64,000 bases of DNA from Gnomoniopsis sp. IMI 355080 (Eukaryota; Ascomycota; Sordariomycetes; Diaporthales; Gnomoniaceae), in assembly GCA_027946555.1 (NCBI GenBank), contig JAPEVC010000142.1:32154-96153 (forward strand). Direction: 5' to 3'. Below are positions 1-12,443 of this stretch, piece after piece (position 1 is the stretch's first letter; the number at the start of each line of letters is the position of its first letter). A model generated the notes under the pieces. It did no database searches and had not been told where the DNA came from. It saw only the letters and a list, made by a program, of their open reading frames with translations. Made by a program: the position numbers and the translations under genes.

Positions 1-341
1 ATCTCGTCGCGTTTGTTTTGATGATGGCAGCGTAGAAGTTATTCAAAGGCCAAGGGTAACCCACCCGGCCGAATGACGCTGCGAGGGCTGGAGGGGCGGG
101 TGACGCACAGACCAATATAGGTACCCCTGGAAAAGCTGGGGAAGATGGGGCCAGGATGGAAGCTCCACGGCAGTCTGGGTTATCGGGGAAGCTGCAACTT
201 CCAATTCTCTGTCCGTCGTCCTTGCTGCACTATATTCTAGGCCCCCTCTTCAATCCCACACAGCCTCTCTCTCACACTATCACTTTCGCCTCTACACGTC
301 CGAACAACTGCCAAAACCATAACTCCCACCGCAAAGTAATA
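1..341. other. intergenic / 5' flank of the frataxin gene
   Basis: No gene is supported here. The stretch ends in pyrimidine-rich sequence (about 245-330, many CTCTC and CACACT tracts) just before the frataxin ATG, which is typical of fungal promoters and 5' UTRs. An open frame runs upstream from the frataxin ATG to 156, but its residues do not resemble a mitochondrial presequence and I treat them as UTR. Confidence 0.5.
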
Positions 342-1024
342 ATGACGAAACAATCCCTTTCAAAAGCCACGGGCCTCGTTGCCAGGAGCCTGCGCTCCTC
401 GTCTCTGAGCGCAAGCCGCCGCGCGCCCTGGCGATCGTCAACCGTGTTCTCTCCAAAGGTCGCCGTTGCGGCCTTCTTCCCCCGCTCCAGATTCGTCTCA
501 ACAACCCCGGCACTATCAAAGGGAATCCTACCCGACAGCGACGATCCCGCCCCTCCCGATGTCCAAACGAGCACCGTCAAGGCCGTGCCCGCCGAGCTGT
601 CGGACGAAGAGTACCACGCGCTGGCCGACGAGTACATGGACATCATTTGCAGCCGCCTGGAGGACATTGGTGAGAAGAACGCTGAGGTGGATGTCGAGTA
701 TTCGGTACGCGGCTCCCTTCCTCTCTTTCAACAAGCTTGATTGACCAATTGACGTGAACTCTTCCGTAGGCCGGCGTCTTGAACGTCACCTTCCCCGACC
801 TCGGCACATACGTAATCAACAAACAGCCTCCCAACAAGCAAATCTGGCTCTCATCGCCCAAGTCAGGCCCCAAGCGCTACGACTACGTCGTCTATGGTGA
901 GGGCCAAGCCCAGAAAGAGGACACTGCCGTTGGCGACTGGGTGTATCTGCGCGACGGCTCCACCGTCAACCAGCTGTTCCGCGAGGAGCTCGACATCGAC
1001 CTGGACCTGCCGCTGCCGCAATAG
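342..1024 (+). CDS. YFH1: Frataxin, mitochondrial iron chaperone
   Basis: Two exons (342-704 and 770-1024) joined across a 65-nt GT-AG intron give a 205-residue protein. Residues 1 to about 70 are rich in Ser, Arg and Ala with few acids, as expected of a mitochondrial presequence. The rest carries the frataxin fold: an acidic first helix (EYMDIICSRLEDIGE) and the family's hallmark beta-sheet segment GTYVINKQPPNKQIWLSSP followed by SGPKRYDY. The intron falls in the strand just before GVLNVTFPDLG, and the phase is exact. Frataxin supplies or regulates iron for Fe-S cluster assembly in the mitochondrial matrix. I chose the ATG at 342 because the presequence begins there; the upstream frame has no such character. 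The frame stays open for 61 codons past the TAG (see findings). The gene converges on the Ede1-like gene. Confidence 0.95.
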
Positions 1025-1210
1025 GGTGCGACGCAGCGCACAGGTGCTGGCGCGACAGTGCTCGGGGATGGTGTGGAGCCGGTACGGATCGAGACGTATG
1101 GGCAGGGGCATGGCATTGGGTCGGGCGAGGATATGACGGGTATTGGTCAGGCAAAGAAGCGCAACGTTGGGGGCACGGCCGAGACTACGAAGGCGAACAA
1201 TAGCAAGTAG

Positions 1211-2010
1211 ATCTCGGGGGTTTGTATGGTATACTGGCGTGGGCGTTTTCTGATTGAAAGGAAGCCGGGACAACGGGGCAGCAGAATCTTGCATTTCCAC
1301 TCCGATTGAGGTCGTATTATTATGGGCACAGAGTTTCCTCGGATATGGACACGCCAGACGGTCTTACTACACAGCACAGCACGTAGCTGCTGTATGTTCT
1401 TGCGTTGTATTTCCTACAAAGCACACACAAGCATGGCATTTTCGGCTCTTGCAAGGGCCTATTTATTTGTCCTGATTCCAGACGAACAATTTCAATGTGT
1501 GACCTTCGTTACGCAGGTACACGCACTCTCTGTGGTACTCAGAGCGCGGTTAGAGCCCGCGATTAGAGCCCTCCTAGCCAGCATTAACTGTTACACCTCG
1601 AGCAGGTAGCCCTACTTGTCCCGACACAGCACACAAGGGATGATTTGCATTCTGGTGGCAGGTCGACCGACTTGCAGACGTAATTCAAGAAGTATACATT
1701 ATGAGTAATGAATGCTCGCTTGCTCTTCATTCCAAAGACTTTGAATTCTATATCCTCGCATGAAACAAAGTCTGCCTCTCATCGGCCTTGTCCATGCCAT
1801 GCTTGACTCCTTACCAAAACAAGTCTCTGTGTGGCGTTTGATCCAGGGCCTCAACTCGCCATGATATGTTCCGACAAACTCTGTAATGCATTAGACGATA
1901 GCATCCATCTGTAAATAGTGTATCGAGCGTCTCCAACCAGATGAAAGCCACAGCCTCCTCAACTCAACTAGGCGCATTTGCTCCCTCCAATCTTTCCCCG
2001 TTTGAGAAGG
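1211..2010. other. intergenic between two convergent genes
   Basis: About 800 nt separate the 3' ends of frataxin (+) and the Ede1-like gene (-). I see no convincing coding exon, RNA gene or repeat. Short open frames at 1254-1609 lack family resemblance. Confidence 0.5.
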
Positions 2011-5000
2011 TCATGACTGGCTCGCGAGGTAGTTGGCCGCCTGAACATCAACATTAGCAACCACGATCGGCACGAGATGAACGCAGAAATGTCAGAACTA
2101 GAGAAACGCAAAAGCTCACACAAAGCAACAACTCAAACAGATGCACGCGCAATCCTCAACAATCAGCGATTCTAACTCACCCTCTCCAGATTATAATCGT
2201 ACTTCTCCAGCGCCCCCAGCGCATCCGTCCTGCTGTATCCCATACTTGTCAAGTTCTTCAGTATTGGGTCGTCATGAACCCCATCCTCCGTTAATGCTCG
2301 TCCCGGTGCCTCAGGTCGAAGACCTTCTTTGTCAGTCTCAGCTGCTGGAGCCGGAGTCGGAGCCGGAGCGGCACTGCCCGAGCTACCTGGGGGCGGCGGG
2401 CTCGCGGGCGCCTCGGCCGCTGGTGCGTCATCTAGGCTGGAAAAGATAGCGTCCCAGTCATGGTTCTCAGCTGGCTTAGCTGCACCCTCGGCGGGTGCTG
2501 CAGAAGTCTGCGAGGCTGTGTTGTCGATGCTTGCAAAGTCAAAAGTACTCTCGGATCCGAATGCTGGGGCATTGCCGGAGCTGCTACCGGGTGGAGCGGC
2601 AGACTCAGCCTTAGCAACGGGTGGTGGACTGTCAAAGGTAGGGTTGAAGTCATCGAGTCCAGATCGTGAGATAGTTTGGAAGTCGTCGTCCTGGGAGCCT
2701 TCCTTGGCATCTTCGAGGTCGGCAAAATCATCGTCGAGATCGTCGAAAGCAGAGCTCTGCTTTGAAACACTGGGCTGAGCAGGAGTGGGCGTCGAACTGT
2801 CAGCCTGTTCATCAGGCTCAGGAAAGCTGCCCGGCGGAGGGACACTTCCAAAAATATCGTCCTTTGTTCCCTCCCCAGCAGCATCACCCGGTGCATCAGC
2901 CGCGACAGTCTGGTCAAGGGAAGGAGAGGCAGGGTTGTCAGCAGGCTTAGTGTTTGGGCTCGCAGGGGCGAAATCATCATCAAAGCCATTCTCATCCTCA
3001 GAGTCCGACTCATCAGTCCTCTCCAGCTCAGAAATCGGAGGGAACTCTGTGCTGAAGGCTGGGAAGCCCTTCAATGCCTCCGGAGGTGCCGCCTCTGCAC
3101 CAGCGGAGGGACCCTTGGATCCAGCCTTGAAGCTGGCAAAAGCATTGTCAAAGTCCTCCTTCGCCTTCGCCTGATCCAATGCGGAAAAAGGGTCACCAGA
3201 TCCGGGGGCACCATCTGCTGTGGCATGCTCCTTGAAGAAAGATTCCGGGTTAGGTCCGGCAGACACAGGTTGTGCCTCATATTCCTTCACCTCGGTGGTA
3301 GCGTCTCCAGAAAGTGCAGTGTCAACAGGTGCGGTAGCCTCACCGGCAGCAGGCGATATCTATAGGAAGTGGTCAGCGAGTTAAGGTTTACGCCAGAGCT
3401 CCGAAGGGCAGTTTGCTTGAGCTTACTTGTCGCGGCTCAGGCGGGGCAGGGGTCGCATCGCTCGCAAAGGTTGGGATCCTGCTCACATTGGGACTGTTGG
3501 ACGTAGGCGTCGCAAATGAACCGGTACTAGCGGCCGAGGCTCCCGTGGTCTGAGGCTTGAAGGCTGGGAGAGGTGAAGGGCCAAACACATCATCAAAAGA
3601 CTTGTCATTATACGTCTTCGGGGTAGAGGAGGTGCCGGGACTGGCGAACGCGCCCATCATGTCCGTGCTGCCCGTCCTCCGGAAGAAAGGATTGTTGCCA
3701 CTGGCGTTACTAGGGGCCGGGCTGGCTACCTGCGGTGCAGGACCGGGTGGTGGACTCTGGCTGAGCTGTCTCGCAAGCTCCTGGTTTTCCTTGGTCAGCT
3801 CCTCGGCCTCTGTCTTCAACTTTTCTCGCTCGCCTTCATTCGTGGACAGTTGCTTCCTATTGATAGCGACCATTCCTCTCTGCTGCCGAGCCTCAGACTT
3901 GAGCTTCTCGATCTGTGGCTTGATAGCAGCTACCTCGGCATTGACGGCCCGTATCTTTTCCTTCAAGTTCGCATTCTCCTGCTGGTCAGCCTGCAGAGCT
4001 GTCAATACTGTCTGATGCTGAGTCTGCAAATCTTTGTAGGATGCTTCGACCATCGCGCAGTCAGTCTGGAGCTTCCTGGTGTCATTCCGCGAAGCTGTAA
4101 GCTTTTCTTGCAGCTCACGGACGTCCTTGGCTTGATTTTCGTATAGTGTCCGGAGCTGGGCTAGCCGCTGCTCAAAGTTCTTCTTCTGCTGGTTGGTCGT
4201 GTTGAGCTCATTCTGGGTAGCGTTTCGCTGGCCTGCCACGTCTTGCATCGATTTCGACAAGGTTCCAATCTGGTTTGACAGATTGGCAAGCTCCATAGTG
4301 TCGTTCATATTGTTCCCACCCTTAGTCTCAGGTTCAGCATCACCCAGCAGATCCTCGGATGTCGGTGGTGGTACCGGCGTAGAAGGCTTGGGGAAAGCAG
4401 CAGGCCCAAGCGCTCCACTGCCAGATTCGCCCGTGCCATGGTTGGTTAGACCGCGGCCGAAGGAAGAGGTAGGCATAAATGGTTTGAAGCCGCCTGTTGC
4501 AGTTGGAGACATGCGGACTGGCGACGTGGGATTCGGACTTGCGCCTCCAGCGAAGGGATCCGTTGGCGGTGCAGATGCGCCTGCTGCTGGGGCTGGAGAA
4601 GCGTCTAAGCCGAATAAATCATCAAGGGCGGAAGCAGGTTTGGGCGGCGGAGGCTGTTGAACCTGGGCCTGTGGCGGCGGTGGTGCATCGAAAGGGCTTG
4701 CTGCAGTAGGAGGTCGGACCTGGCCACGCAAGCTAGGAGGAATGAAATTCGCGGGGAGTGATTGCGGCAAGTCACCCTGCTTGCTCCGTTGTTGTCGGAT
4801 CAAGTACATGGCAACAGCAAATTCGTCCCGAGTCAGTTGGCCCTGCGATCTCATATCTGCAAGATCCCAGATGTTGGCAAGAATAACTTCTGACAGATTG
4901 GATTGACTGAAGAAAGGAACCGCTTCCTCGCCCGTGATATAGCCCTTCTTCTGCTTGTCGAGACTGTCGTAAATTACATCGAAGCGCTGCTTATCGGCCG

Positions 5001-6020
5001 GAGTGACTACCCACGCATCACCAGTGCTTTGTGGTGCCAGGGACGGTCTCGCGCCGAGGCCGGGCCCGAGAGGAGAGCCTGTTCGCATCGGCATCTGTGC
5101 CTGTCCGCTCAGTTGTCGAGGAAGGGCAGACAGCGCAGGGCCCGAAGGACTCTGGGGTCGACCCGCACCAGGTGGCGCACGTCGCAGGGCGGCCTCGTAG
5201 AGAGGAGGTGGGAGTACATTAGGCAGAGTTCTGAGCGCACCACTCTTCATGCTGGTCAGTAGGTGCATGGCGATGACGAACTCGGTCAGCACCAAAGCAC
5301 CTCTCTGCTCGGTATCGGCAAGTTGCCAGATCTTGCCGAGCACCTCGTTCGGCAGACCAGACTTCTCGAAGATCTGGCGTGCTTGCTCTCCACTCAGCAT
5401 GCTGCCATTTTGTAAGGGTTGCCGCTCGAATAGGGTGGAGTATTGAGAGACCTTGTCCGGGGTCAGGGGCGGGATGCGGATGGGGGCGTTGCCGGTGCCT
5501 TGGGCGGAGATGGGTTGAGGAGAGCCTGTGGGCGCGGGCGCGAGAGGTGGCGCCGTTGGAGTGAAGCCATCGAGTCGGGGGATGGGGCCGGGCTGAAGGG
5601 CGATCTGTGGCGTTGGCTCGCGACCAGCTTGGGCGTGACCTATCAAACGCAAGGCGACTCCAAAACCAGAGGGTGTCAAGAAGCCTCGGTTCTCGCTATC
5701 AGCGATTTGCCAAATTTCGCCGAGTATTCTCGAGTCGAGTCTGGTCTTCTCGAAGAACTTGACAGCGACTTCGCCCGTGACCACGCCGACACTTTCGGTG
5801 TCTGCATGCCGGAAGAGTTGACCGTAGACGCGCTTCTCGTCAGGGGTGAGATTTAGTTGAGGAGCGCCTAGCCAGAAAAGCAGTGCGTCAGCTGAAGAAT
5901 TCCGTGATTCTCGGTGTAGTCATGGAGGCCACCACTTGCTTGCTGTGCAAGCAGTGTCCTGCGTACAAGCAAATGCAGACAAGGAGACGTACCTGGATCA
6001 GCACTGCTGCTCTCAGCCAT
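2011..6020 (-). CDS. EDE1: Ede1/Eps15-like endocytic scaffold with three EH domains and a C-terminal UBA domain
   Basis: Four exons on the minus strand (6020-5993, 5867-3427, 3359-2181, 2040-2011) give 1225 residues with consistent phase. Three EH domains are visible at about residues 14-100, 140-235 and 300-390; each has the IW-[QD]-LAD/IAD EF-hand-like loop and a calcium-type acidic stretch. A Pro/Gln-rich linker follows, then a long coiled coil (about 530-705, heptads of Leu with Gln/Glu/Lys), an acidic Ser/Pro/Asp-rich tail with an NPF motif, and a UBA domain at about 1186-1225 (MGYS..DAL..LEKYDYNLERAANYLA). The tiny last exon of 30 nt (AANYLASQS, stop) was found by completing the UBA helix. 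Yeast Ede1 is an early clathrin-site scaffold that binds NPF proteins and ubiquitin, and this order of domains matches it. Length is close to the yeast protein. The N-terminal exon encodes only nine residues plus one base. Confidence 0.93.
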
Positions 6021-7167
6021 GGTGAAAGCAACGATCGCGGGGAATGCCACTGTATGGAAATAGTCTAGAGATTGTATAGCCTCTGCTGGGAAGACTCGAC
6101 CGAAGCTTATTGGGAAGGTGTGATATCTGAACTGTCGATGTCGAGTCGTTTGCTCGTTCGGCTAATTTGGCCGGGCCGGATCGAGTGGGAGCGCAACGTC
6201 CTTGTTTTTGGGACGAGCGCCAAAGGAAGAAACGAAACGCGCAATAAACAAACACAGGCTTAATAGCGCAAGTGTAGGATGGATGTGGGAGTTGACGACT
6301 TGGCTGTGTGGTGGAAGATACAGTGGAGGGTGGAAGCCCAATAACGATGTTGTTGATTTGGGACTTGATGATGGCTGGGCTGGGGGAGATTGAGTGGTTG
6401 CTTGCTGAACCCTGTCGTCCATCCATCAATGTCGCTTGTCGGGCCCGTGGAAATGAGCACTAGCAGCCCAAACCCTGACCTTCCACCCCCCTCCCCCCTG
6501 GTAAGCCCGGCAAGTCGGGCAAGCTGGAACCCTCGTCAAACTCACCTCTATGCCGTCTAGTAGGTAGCCCAGGTACCCTTAGGTCCGTAGCCAGCCTCAT
6601 TCACAGCGGCAGAGGGGCGTAGTAATGACCACCTCCTACTTAGGTATGGAGGCCTTGGCCCGGGCCTGAGTGAGCGCCGCAACCGCGGATTTCCGCAACA
6701 GGGCAGCAGGGATGGCCTGCTAGCTGCCTCGGGTGGCTTTTCTCCAGCGGGAAACATCTACACCCTTGCCGTCGACAGCATCTGATGCCATGTCGAGGTA
6801 CTGTAATTAGGGGCTCTTGTCCCAGAAATACATTTTCTGATTTTATAGGAACTTGAGTTCTCAGAATCTTCTTTCTTCCATGTGTAGATGCATCTAAGGT
6901 TTACGAGAAGACTATCGTGTCACCCGGATTCTTCTACCTGCGCAGGGATTGGACAGTCTCGTATTACAACCCTCGTTGTCTGCTTCTAAACGACTTGACC
7001 TCTTCGACACACCACGTCGCATGATGGCAGGTTGAGATGTGCAATCGCAAGTCTGTAAGACATGATGGCATTTATCTTCGCCTCGGGGAGCTCTTGAATC
7101 TGGATTGTTTTTCGTGGAGTTCAAGCCATAATCTGGCACAGATCTGGCAGAGCCAATCCCAGGTACG
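6021..7167. other. intergenic, promoter side of the Ede1-like gene
   Basis: About 1.1 kb. The first 400 nt upstream of the Ede1-like ATG have pyrimidine/purine tracts typical of a fungal promoter. Around 6470-6660 there are C-rich runs and copies of the CTTAGGTA-type short motif that recurs through the window. No gene is supported. Confidence 0.45.
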
Positions 7168-7950
7168 TTAATTGTCTTCACCTAACAACTTCGCAAACAT
7201 CGGAAATTGTGTAAAACCTTTCACCTTAGCTCCAATCATAGGCTCCATCCCAAAATCGCCCTTCCGCAACGCTTCCTGATACCCATGCCTCGCCGCCACA
7301 TCCTTCAAATACCTCAGCACGTTGGGGTACGGGCTCAAATCCACCTTGGGGTAGAAACCTCGCATCGTCGTAAGGCTGAAAACAGTCATGATGTCCGCAG
7401 TGCTCAGCTCGTCGTCCGCAAGGTATTTGCTCTTGGCTAGACGATCGTCCAACAACTGGAGGGCGGTGCCAGTCCGCGACTTCAATATGCCGATGAAGGG
7501 ATTTTCATCGGTAAGGCCCGCAATCATCATGGTCATGTTTCTTGACATGACGGGTTGCCAGGAGCCGTTGGCAAAGTGTAGCCATTGCAAATATTGAGCG
7601 TACGCTTTGTCGCCAGGGGATCGGGTGAGTTTCGTTGCACCGGAGGACCCGTAAACCGTGAGAATGTACTCGACGATGGCTCCTGACTCCGAGAGTTCCA
7701 CTGGCGGAGACACTTTGGTGTCCCGGAAAAAGGGCGCGGTTCCGAAGGGGTTGATTGACTTCAACTCCGCCGGTGCAAGGGCAGAAGTCGGGTCGCGCTT
7801 GTGGACGTGGAGGTCATAGGGAATCTTGAGCTCCTAAAAGAAATGAGTGAGCGCTTCTTATGACGTGGGACTGAGCTGAGCGCAAACCTCCATGAGCCAG
7901 ACTATCCTTTCAGACTGCGAGAGATGGAGGTGGTGAACTTCGAGAGACAT
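7168..7950 (-). CDS. Glutathione S-transferase family protein
   Basis: Two exons (7950-7888, 7833-7168) flank a 54-nt intron and encode 242 residues. The N-terminal half has the thioredoxin-like GST domain: an S-x-S-ER-IVWLMEEL helix after the first strand, an NPFGTAP loop with the cis-Pro, and the glutathione-binding ESGAI motif. The C-terminal half is the all-helical domain, with LADDELSTADIM matching the conserved N-capping box (S/T-x-x-D) near residue 165. It most resembles the yeast Gtt1-like group and probably conjugates or reduces electrophiles with glutathione in the cytosol. No signal peptide or membrane segment is seen. The start is chosen because MSLEVHHL leads directly into the first beta strand. 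No functional partner lies beside it. Confidence 0.9.
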
Positions 7951-9284
7951 GTTGGCGGTGTTGAATCTTTGGGTGGACGAAACTATGTAAAGATTCTTGA
8001 CAGCGTATTGCTGTTGCAGAAGCTTAATAAGTGTAGGTCCGTGGCGTGACTGGGACGAAGACGTTCATATACCGGTGACGGAACTTGCAACTCCACTAAC
8101 GTGAAGACTAACGAACGGCATTGTCCAGCCGGACGGTACCAATTCTCCGGCGGGCTTTGTAGCTATGACTTCACCCCGTAGAGTTGCGACTTACCGTAAC
8201 TGGTGGATCTACTACCATATTCGTGTCTCACTAATCACACAGAGTATAAGGTTGATAAGTGCCGAGGGATCGACTGCTTTGCTCCACAAAAGAGTACCTA
8301 GGTAGACCCTGATAGGCTCATAAGTGATCGCAGCTGGGCTAAAAGGCCGAAATACTAATTGACTTCAGCTTTTTCCCTTTTCTCAAACCATCGCGCGTCG
8401 CGTCGCGAGACAATGGAAAGATCTTCATGATTTATCTCCGTTGCACCCGAGTCCCGATATAGTGCGGCGCAAACTTATGCGGGTTTCCTTGACGGCATCA
8501 TCCTGATCTTCACACCATTGACATCCCGCTCCAATTCCGCCGAGGCGCGAAGACTTGAGACGCGTTGCCCGACCGTGAGAAATTCATGGTGCCCTGTCCT
8601 GCATATCCTCCCGATTTTTGCTCTTGTTCGCTTCGCTCTATCAACTGAAGATGTTGTAGCCTCAGAGTCGCGTAGTGGGCTGCCATGAGTGGCGGGGACG
8701 GCACTTGATACGGACAGTGAGACGATTTGGGTCCTCTCCTCGGCACAAAGAAGCATCAACGCTTTGAGACCCTTCTTTACGATATATACCCCGTCCAGGA
8801 CGGATGATGGATAGCAGATGCACCATATACGACCCTTCCCCGGCATGTGACAAGGGTGCCAAAGCTCCGGCCATGCTGTGAAGTGGTTATGTGAGCTAAT
8901 GTGCGATGTTGCCTGGTGGTCTTTTGCTCAACAAAGGTAGGGACTTTGAGCAGCTAATTTACTGCTTGCAGTTGTGCTGAGGGTGTCGAGACGTGTGTCC
9001 GAGTTGGCGGCCATTGAGACACAATAGGTATGAACAGGCTAGCAGGCTGGACAATCGACTCGTATGCTGGGTGTAAAGTGTGTAAGATAGGTGTAAACAA
9101 GCATAATCTTCCTTCAAGACGTAGCAATGGCACAGTCAACACTATGGCTTTCGTATCATTCTAGTACACAGATTGTAGACACTCCCAAGTCTTGGGGCAG
9201 AGCTCAATTTTGATAAATCCCATAGCTCACGCAAGCCTTCGCTCTTCATTATTTGCCCTATTGATCTCCATTGACACTTCAGCC
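7951..9284. other. intergenic
   Basis: About 1.3 kb. It holds one copy of the palindrome TACCTAGGTA at 8295-8304. Overlapping open frames at 8475-8874 on the minus strand have no recognisable domain, no signal peptide and no supporting introns, so I do not call them genes. Confidence 0.45.
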
Positions 9285-9800
9285 TCAGCAATTATATGGT
9301 CGACATGAGAAACTCTGGGGAAAGTTGTCCCATGCCTCTTCTGAACCCGCGAGGTCATAATAACTTCCGACGACATCTAGCGTATCATTTGCCCTTCCTT
9401 GACCAGGATTACAGTTCGTATTTCTATTATCTCTCTGTGAGATGAGTTGCGAGAAGAAGGACGAGTACTGGAATCACTCACGGATACACTGTGCACCAGT
9501 TGTAGGAATTCGCAGCGATGGAGCTTACACCCGCGGGCTGATTGTATGGGAACTGGCTGGCCATTGATACTGTTCCTGTTGTCAGATTGTGCGAATGGAA
9601 ATGTAATTTGATTTTTTCTTACTGCACGTATTCCACGCTACATTGTACTGGTGCTCAGATCCGGTGAAATCGGCGTCCGACCAAGCTGTCAGGCCAGCAA
9701 CATACTGATCACATGATCTTCGTTGCAGTGAAGGAAGGGACTGCACGAAGGTCTGTGAACAAAATATTATCAGCAGGGAGAGTGAAATCTGGCTCTTCAT
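9285..9800 (-). CDS. Small secreted cysteine-rich protein, effector-like
   Basis: A three-exon model (9800-9623, 9575-9482, 9423-9285) gives 136 residues with exact phase. Residues 1 to about 21 form a clear signal peptide (MKSQISLSLLIIFCSQTFVQS). The mature part of about 115 residues has six cysteines, in contexts RRSCDQ, WNTC, NWCTV, NTNCNP, FSCRP and YNC at the very end, so three disulfides are possible. The third exon is supported by a 46-codon open stretch that supplies three of the six cysteines; using the earlier AG sites of that intron breaks the frame. Size, secretion and Cys content fit a secreted effector or antimicrobial-type protein. The spacing CNPGQG ... W.NFPQSFSC loosely recalls small secreted beta/gamma-crystallin-like folds, but this is only an impression. 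I do not recognise a named family. Confidence 0.7.
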
Positions 9801-12443
9801 GGTGATGAGATTTGCAGTGTTTTCCCGGCGTGAAACGGACTGCATAATGGATCCATATTGATGGGACTTTGATATCTTATATGTCCCTTATGTATCTGCT
9901 TGGCTCGATAGGAGGGATTTCTGGTCCTTTTGGGCGAGTCCATCTGCTTGCCCCAATATTCTCACGTCAGTCCAATAGTAGTCACCAGGCTCGTTTCCGA
10001 GCGTGGCTTCGCGATCCACCCGAGTTCTGATACGCCTGGGCGCGCACCCCAATCCGAATAGATCCCACGACTTAGACCGCAGATGGCCCCAACAGGTAAT
10101 TTTGGAACCTTGTACGTGATATTGGTCGTCCCACACTGCGTGATAGTGACGACTACAGGGGGAGCCCGCTCATGAATCGTGATTGGTCTGCCCGCACGAT
10201 ATGTTCACCTCGCTGGGCGGCTAATCGTCACCTGAGACCCAATGAGCTGGAACTTCAACGGAGAATCTATCCAGACTTGAATGCTACTTGAGAAACGCTG
10301 CGGAGACTCCGATTAGCTTCTCAACGAACAAAGATGAAAAGTCATTTGATATTCAATTCAGGGTTTGGATATGATATCCAGGTGCGTCTCCAGGACCCTT
10401 GGTTTGTCTGAATATCTACCATACCTCCATCTTTCGGAGGTGCAGGTAACGCAAGAGTGCAATAAGCTTAAAGTCATTAACGCCAGCAGTCGGTCTTGAA
10501 TACGGCTCGTCCAATGACTTTGCGAAGCCTGGTACCCACCTTAGGTAGGGTAAATCTCACCTCTGCAGAGGGGAAAAGACCGCCACTTCTTTTCTAGTAG
10601 AAACGAATTCAGACTGATATTCGCCCAATGCATCATATTCGACTAAAGTCACAACACTCGGATGACTGAGTCTCCCTCCAGGTCACTATCAAGACGTCCA
10701 TCGAGGAGACAAGTGGAAGGCCAGCTTGATGCCCTTAATCAATATACTGTCCATGGTCTTGACTTCACCATTATATGACTTACAAGGACCTTATATTGGA
10801 CTCGAAACAATTGGAGTTCTAAGGCAGCCATAGCAACTTCCCATGTGAAGTGTAATCGAATAATGCAGGCTAAGCCAAAGGCCTCCCTTTGTGACGGTAA
10901 TAAGCCCTTCGATAGACCATAGCAAGGTCTTAGGGAGCGTTTCATCGAGACTCTAGGTGATCCTAAGGGAGTTTCTTAAGTATGAGCCTGGTCGGTATTG
11001 GGGCAAAAAGCTCAACGTACGTTCTTCATAGTAGTCTCAAGCATCTAGTCCCAGAGAATTTTAAACAATTTCGTCGTTTCCACCACTGCGACTGCAAGTA
11101 GAATGCCAGTGAAGAACAAATCACTTATTTTTATGGCCCGGACATCTGTCTATATCCCTAATGAGATATGATAAAATAATCGAGTGTGATTGGGCGACAT
11201 GCCATGATGTGTCACTACATGCATTTATCCTGTGGAGGGTGATTTACCCTGTGTGCTGCCACAAAAATTTGAATACCCATCTAGGTAGGTAAGCCAATGC
11301 TACCTAATAAGTCCCGCGGGCTTACATGTCTGCATGTTTCAGATCGAACACCAGGTTACATAGAAGCGCAGAGGTGGCAGGGAAACTGATCAATCTGGTG
11401 GTCATGCTGGGAAACTCCCGTGGTACCAGGCCCTAAGCAGATTGGGGTCACATCGTCACATCCCCGCGAGCGTATCGTCCCAGAACACCGGGACGGCGTG
11501 AACCAACTTCACACTATGGTAAACCTGTAGTGTTGCCAGGATATAACTGGATACAGATTTCGTGCGCGACACCCATTTCCATATCTCCTCAACCCATTTT
11601 CAAAGGGTTTTGCGCGCCACTTCATTTGTACCTTGTACTTCTATGCCAGCCGCAATCTGCAGGCCCCTACTTTACGGCCCCATATTCCGCCAACCTACAT
11701 TCAAAAATGTAACTGTGCCAGGCAAGCTAGCAGGTGGTATCTCGCCGAGGTCGACCCACTGTGAGGTCCACGGGTTCCTGGGGCGTTAAGGGGGCTGGCT
11801 TCCCAGCTACTACTACACAGGACAAGCGAGTCTGCGTGCAATGAAGCGGTGCGACAATAACACATACCACAAGAGCCTCTTTCGTAGGAGGCTTGTCCCC
11901 TGAAGGTTGCCCAATTGTCTACGGTATGTGTTCCATTAAGTATTCCCGGAACAATTTATATTCTCGCTGCCGGGTCAAAGCTGCCTAGACCATTATGCTG
12001 TTCGAGTGTGCTGGCGCCAGGTTCCCCGCATACGCGAAGTTTCCGACGGGTCTCTGGCATACGAAGTGCTGCGTGACCTTGACAAAGTTCCCAGACACAC
12101 CCCCACTTAGCCCGACGGGCTATTGGGTGATAGGGATGACTAGAGGGGTAGGCGTCTGGGGTGAAAATCTGGGGAAGTCTGGGGGCTCCTGGGCAACTTG
12201 TGGAAAACCTGCTGCTGTCAATGCAGGAGAAGGACCGAAATTGGAATGCATGGTGTGTTGAGGATTGGGGTAGAAGGTTTATAAGATAGCCCGAAGCCCT
12301 CAAAAAGATTCATGCCCTGCAGTCTCTGCTGCGCGATTGACTGCGAGGGGCCGTCCTGATTTGAGAATCTCACATCTACTTACCGGCACGCGAGTCTGTC
12401 ATCCCCATATGTGAGCCAAATAACGCAACAGGAACTCACGAAT
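9801..12443. other. gene-poor intergenic region
   Basis: About 2.6 kb without a supportable gene. Short frames in both strands lack domains and signal peptides. Copies of the recurring palindromic motif occur at about 10540 (CCTTAGGTAGG) and 11281 (CTAGGTAGGTA). A TTTATAAGA element at about 12278-12286 lies 160 nt before the transporter ATG and could be its TATA box. Confidence 0.45.
9876..9883 (-). promoter_or_regulatory. TATA-like element upstream of the small secreted protein
   Basis: On the minus strand the sequence reads ACATATAAGATAT about 75-85 nt upstream of the predicted ATG at 9800. Position and sequence fit a TATA box, common for inducible secreted-protein genes. Confidence 0.35.

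Noticed and set aside
156..341. Upstream in-frame extension of frataxin to 156
   Set aside because: The extra residues do not resemble a presequence and the region is pyrimidine-rich UTR-like; the ATG at 342 gives a typical mitochondrial N-terminus.
8475..8874. Overlapping minus-strand open frames of 70-123 codons
   Set aside because: Three frames are open over the same stretch, none with recognisable features, so openness alone carries no weight.
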